DNA from: Channa striata
Lineage: Eukaryota; Chordata; Actinopteri; Anabantiformes; Channidae
Direction: 5' to 3'
NCBI GenBank assembly: GCA_033026295.1
Contig: JAUPFM010000090.1
Location: forward strand, 62,001-126,000
DNA length: 64,000 nucleotides
The notes under the pieces are model-generated. The model made no database searches. It was not told the DNA's origin and saw only the letters and a list, made by a program, of their open reading frames with translations. Below, piece after piece: positions 60,401 through 64,000 of the stretch. The translations under genes and the position numbers were made by a program. Every line of letters begins with the position of its first letter. The first letter of the stretch is position 1.

Positions 60401-62768
60401 CTGCATTGTGTCTTTGTGGATTTAGAGAAGGCGTATGACAGGGTGCCGAGGGAGGAGCTGTGGTACTGTATGAGGATGTCGGGAGTGGCAGAGAAGTACG
60501 TCAGAGTAGTTCAGGACATGTATGAGAGGAGCATGACGGTGGTGAGATGTGCCGAGGTCAGACAGAGGAGTTCAAGGTGGAGGGGACTACACCAAGGATC
60601 GGCTTTGAGTCCCTTCTTGTTTGCTATGCTGATGGACAGGTTGACAGATGAGGTCAGACAGAAATCTCCTGGACAATGATGTTTGCAGATGACAGTGTGA
60701 TTTGCGGTGAGAGTAGAGAGCAGGTGGAGGAACAGCTGGAGAGGTGGAGGTTTGCTCTGGAAAGAAGAGGCATTAAAGTCAGTCGTAGAAAGACAGAATA
60801 CATGTGTCTAAACGAGAGGGAGCCAGGTAGAAGCGTGAGGTTACAGGGGGCTGAGGTGAAGAAGGTGCAGGAGTTTAATTACTTGGGGTCAACAGTTCAG
60901 TGTGATGGGGAGTGTGGAAAAGAGGTGAAGAGGCGAGTGCAGGCGGGTTGGAATGGGTGGAGGAAAGTGTCAGGAGTGTTGTGTGACAGAAGAGTGTCAG
61001 CAAGACTCAAAGGAAAGGTGTACAGGACAGTGGTGAGACCAGCTCTGCTCTATGGGTTAGAGACAGTAGCAGTGAGAAAGAGACAAGAGGCAGAGATGGA
61101 AGCAGCAGAGATGAAGATGTTGAGGTTCTCCTTAGGAGTGACGAGGTTGGACAGTATAAGGAACGAGCTCATCAGAGGGACAGCGCACGTTGCCTGTGTT
61201 AGCAACAAAGTCAGAGAGGCCAGACTGAGATGGTTTGGACATGTGCAGAGGAGGGATAGTGAATATATTGGTAGAAGGATGTTGGAGATGGAGCTGCCAG
61301 GCAAGAGGGCGAGAGGACGACCAAGGAGGAGACATATGGATGTTCTAACAGAGGACATGAGGTTAGCTGGTGTCAGAGAGGAAGATGCCCAGGATAGAGT
61401 GAGGTGGAAACGGATGATTCGCTGTGGCGACCCCTGATGGGAAAAGCCGAAAGAGAAGTAGATAGTAAATAGTAGGAGGTTGGGGCTTTGGTGGGGATTA
61501 GAGTTATGCATATGTCAAATATTAGCAACACAATTGATTTGATTGCATTAGTGTTTTGTTATGTAGTGCCAGATGCTCCCTCTGGACACCTTCATGGCCT
61601 TCATGACCTTTTTTTGTCTCACTGTCAGTCCACTATAAAACCATGGATTCTGTACTGTCAGAATTTCATTTTCATGAAAAGTAGAGATATTTGACAGTAT
61701 TCCACCAGGTTTAACTTCTGTCCCATTTAAGTCCAATAAATGAAATTCTTGCAATTTTGCCAGTTACATTATGGAGGCGTGTGACTACCAGGGGCCCCTA
61801 AAGTGATTTGTTTGTGAGAAGATCAAATTTGGGTAATAGAGTAGAAGTAAAGTTAGATTTTTTTTTTTAATGAAATGTGGTAAAGGAATTAAGTGTTTAC
61901 TTATAAGTTACATTAAAGGTTTCTTTAGTTGTGTTCCTCCTCACTGTCCATTCAGCAGAGCTGTCAATCTTCTCAGAGTTAATATGGACAGACTCTCCCT
62001 CAAAGAGCTGAGAGTTGCTGCGACTTGCTGTCAGACGAGCTGAAAGGACGAAGTATGTTTGCGGTAAAAACATTGTTCATTTTGCTGTTTTCAGTTCTGC
62101 TTTTTGAAATAAAGGGCACTTTGACAGTTATTTGGTGGTGGTGATCAAGGCCCTTCATCATGGGCCTTGAGAATCTGTGTTGGTCTGGGAACAGCTTTTA
62201 GGATCCCCATGCAAAGTGGTCACTCAGGGACAGACTGAATATACTCAACTTCATATGACTTGATTGATGAGTTTTGCAATTGAATAAAAATTGAAGTCAA
62301 TACAAGCATGTCATCTTCCAGTTTGAGGGAAAAAGTGTGTTAGAGGAGGTTTACCAACCTTGATCTGATGTGCAGCACAGCAGTGACGTCACAACTACAG
62401 AGAAATAAAACTTTGTTGTGTTACTCTGAGCAGCGATCGTCAGTTTGACAGACAGATTAAATCCCAGCTACTTCACAATTACCAGACTTGTTTTCAGTGG
62501 CTCTTTTCATCTAACGACATATTGCTGATCCCTCTAGACACAACAGTATATACTTAATGTCTCTGGGTGGAGACAAAAAAATGTAATTTCTTAAAAAGTT
62601 GACTCTCAAAATGTTTCTTTGTTGCGTATTTTGCTGCTCATCAAACCGCTTAAAAATTGTCATTGTCTTATTTTCTTTCTAACAGCACATTTGGTGATTG
62701 TAATTATTGAACATTAGACAAAACATATTGTACTTACAGACCAGACACCGAAGACGTGTTTGTCCCAT
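57402..62768 (-). CDS. Fc receptor-like gene on the minus strand, two intact Ig exons, TM not found
   Basis: Minus-strand exons, all phase 1: 62768-62738 (MGQTRLRCLV), 62394-62359 (FVTSLLCCTSDQ), 57984-57727 (Ig D1: LNCEDSSAGWTV, SGVYWCES) and 57647-57402 (Ig D2: LHCL, FYKDGSLIG, EGVYKCHIS). Signal exons are 31 and 36 nt as in the + FcRL gene, and D2 is almost identical to 11987-12229. A broken extra D1 exon (62039-61918) and a full RTE element lie in the intron before D1. Four exons plus the candidate exon at 56862-56678 total 756 nt, 251 residues plus stop, which would be a secreted protein. No TM or ITIM exon was recognised, so the gene may be truncated, secreted or decaying. Confidence 0.65.
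58357..61461 (+). mobile_element. RTE-like non-LTR retrotransposon, copy C, full-length ends with 16-bp target duplication
   Basis: Flanked by ATAGTAAATAGTAGGA at 58341-58356 and 61462-61477. Starts AATCTAGCCACAGGG and ends GGGAAAAGCCGAAAGAGAAG plus TAG. Endonuclease part 58454-59233 and on to about 59510 (VQETWW, SGYAPQ, GADFNGNVGE); RT part 59553-61437 (AVGPDDVLVEVWK, VFVDLEKAYDRVP, FADDSVICGE, KRMIRCGDP). At least four frame breaks (near 59215, 59515, 60210, 60330, 60675), and the VQETRW and NGH motifs carry changes (VQETWW, NGN). More decayed than copy B. 3105 bp. Confidence 0.9.
61918..62039 (-). pseudogene. Truncated FcRL Ig D1 exon
   Basis: Minus strand, acceptor CTTTCAG then (A)RLTASRSNSQLFEGESVH and EWTVRRNTTKET, where similarity to D1 stops. 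The first Ig cysteine is replaced by Ser (INSEK instead of LNCED), and the half with the second cysteine is missing. Not usable as an Ig domain. Confidence 0.72.
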
Positions 62769-62853
62769 TGTTTAAAAACAAGGAAATGGCTGAGTCCCCA
62801 ATGTCCCCAACATTTCAATCACAGATTCCATCTAAAGGAGAAGAAGATACTTA

Positions 62854-62866
62854 CACTTCCCCTTTT
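62854..62866 (-). promoter_or_regulatory. PU.1/ETS-type site upstream of the - FcRL gene
   Basis: Minus strand AAAAGGGGAAGTG, close to the PU.1 form AAAGAGGAAGTG, about 90 bp upstream of the start codon at 62768. The + FcRL gene has a similar site in a similar place. Use is inferred. Confidence 0.4.
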
Positions 62867-63876
62867 AGTGTTAAAGGATAACTTCACACACTTTCTTTAT
62901 TCAACAAACACTCAAACTCAGATTTATTCATCTGTGCTGTAGATCTCCATTATTGTTCAAAAAAGATTAAAAAAGACAACAGCCAGATTTACTGGTCCAT
63001 TTGGTTTTCTTTATTTCAAATACTGGCACATTGTTGAATTTGAAATTGTAGGTTAAATCACAGATCAACATGGTTGTTATAGTTACTAGAACTAAAATGT
63101 ATAAGATTTACAGTATACGCTTCTTACCAAGCATTTAAAAAATAGAAATAAAAGTTAAAGTAAATAACTTTCCAACACTGGCAGTGCTGCTCGGTGAGTC
63201 AGGGTTAGGAGGATTTGACAGCTTAATGTCACAAAAGTTAGAGTTATACATTACAGTGACATACTGGAACAATAACTGTAACATCAGAAATAATTCAAAC
63301 ATCTAAAAAAATCACCAAGAATGTCATAAAAATAAGTCAAAATTGACTGATAATGAAAGTTAATCTTGGCATTAAAGTTTAATGACATTGTTCGGTCAAC
63401 CCTGTCTCCTAAAAATTACGTTCCTGTGTCGACCACATTACATCACCTGTGAAAGTAATAACAATATGTTGTCTTGAAACGTAAATGGTGACTTGCTAAT
63501 ACCTTGACATTGAACATATGACCAGACAAAGTACTTTTCTCTGCCAGAACAACCGATCTGTCAGCAACATATCCGGTTTCGGTTTCTGCTGTAAAATGCG
63601 TAATTCTGCAGTAGAATGTGCAGTTTGTGATTACAGTGTTATTAAAGCAGTTTATGGTTATGACTGGTCAGGTACATGAGCTGGTTAGGGTCATGTACCT
63701 GACACTACCTGTCACTTTTACACCCATCCACAATCTTAATCTGACCCTAAAGTCAGTGGTATTCTTGCCTAAACCTAACCACACACAGGAGTCCAGCATG
63801 ACAGTCCTGTGTTTTAAACGCTCGCTGTCCTCCCCAACCATCCCCTGGCAGTTCCCTTCCCACTAATAACAATAAT
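62867..63876. other. Intergenic, no gene recognised
   Basis: AT-rich sequence upstream of the - FcRL gene. Short open frames without domains. Confidence 0.35.
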
Positions 63877-63995
63877 TCAGTTCAACGTTATTTATATGAC
63901 AACAATTCACAACAAACTCATCTCAAGGAACTTTACATAACAAAGTCAAGACTATGCAGACATTTTAAAGAAAACCCAACAAAACCCCTGGGACA
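63877..63995. mobile_element. Fish-type dispersed repeat fragment at the window edge
   Basis: TTATTTATATGACAACAATT, then CACAACAAACTCATCTCAAG and GAACTTTACATAACAAAG resemble a common teleost interspersed repeat (TTTATTTATATAGCGCC-type). Continues out of the window. Confidence 0.5.
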
Positions 63996-64000
63996 CCTGA

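Overview
The window reads as teleost fish genomic DNA. The evidence is small multi-exon immune-receptor genes with phase-1 introns, many CA/GT microsatellites, and fish-style dispersed repeats including RTE-like LINEs, L2/CR1-like LINE remnants, MITEs and an endogenous-retrovirus relic. No bacterial features, tRNA or rRNA genes were recognised. All gene models below come from reading splice sites and reading frames by eye, without transcript or database support.

The core is an immunoglobulin-superfamily cluster. Two Fc-receptor-like (FcRL) genes sit near the ends and point towards each other: one on + (exons 9238-17709; signal peptide, two Ig domains, hinge, TM, three canonical ITIM-type tyrosine motifs plus one relaxed) and one on - (exons 62768 down to 57402, possibly to 56678). 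Butyrophilin/MOG-like V-set genes lie between and outside them, all on +: a 5'-truncated gene at 287-2223, a one-V gene at 25059-27554, a two-V gene at 34126-36437, an orphan TM exon of a broken copy at 39468-39658, and a three-V gene at 44436-47641 with a second TM exon at 47763-47938. All exons inside these genes join in phase 1, so V, stalk/TM and signal-peptide exons can be shuffled freely.

The V-set genes share an unusual extracellular stalk made of 5-residue GGDKD-type repeats (a 15-bp in-frame minisatellite, about 1 to 8 units). They also share a nearly invariant ~200-bp intron segment in front of the TM exon, which in most copies follows a GT microsatellite that starts in the splice donor itself. 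Around the genes, promoter-like blocks, 3' flanks and microsatellite blocks recur as direct, and once inverted, segmental duplications, so the region looks like an actively rearranging tandem array.

Three ~3.1-kb RTE-type retrotransposons are present (12656-15681, 28469-31609, 58357-61461). The last two have full-length ends with 16-17-bp target duplications. Each lies antisense to the receptor gene it sits in or next to, and all three have broken reading frames. Functionally the window suggests a set of leukocyte surface receptors: inhibitory FcRL signalling through ITIM-like tails, and B7/butyrophilin-like ligands or receptors with short tails. Ligands and expression cannot be read from sequence.
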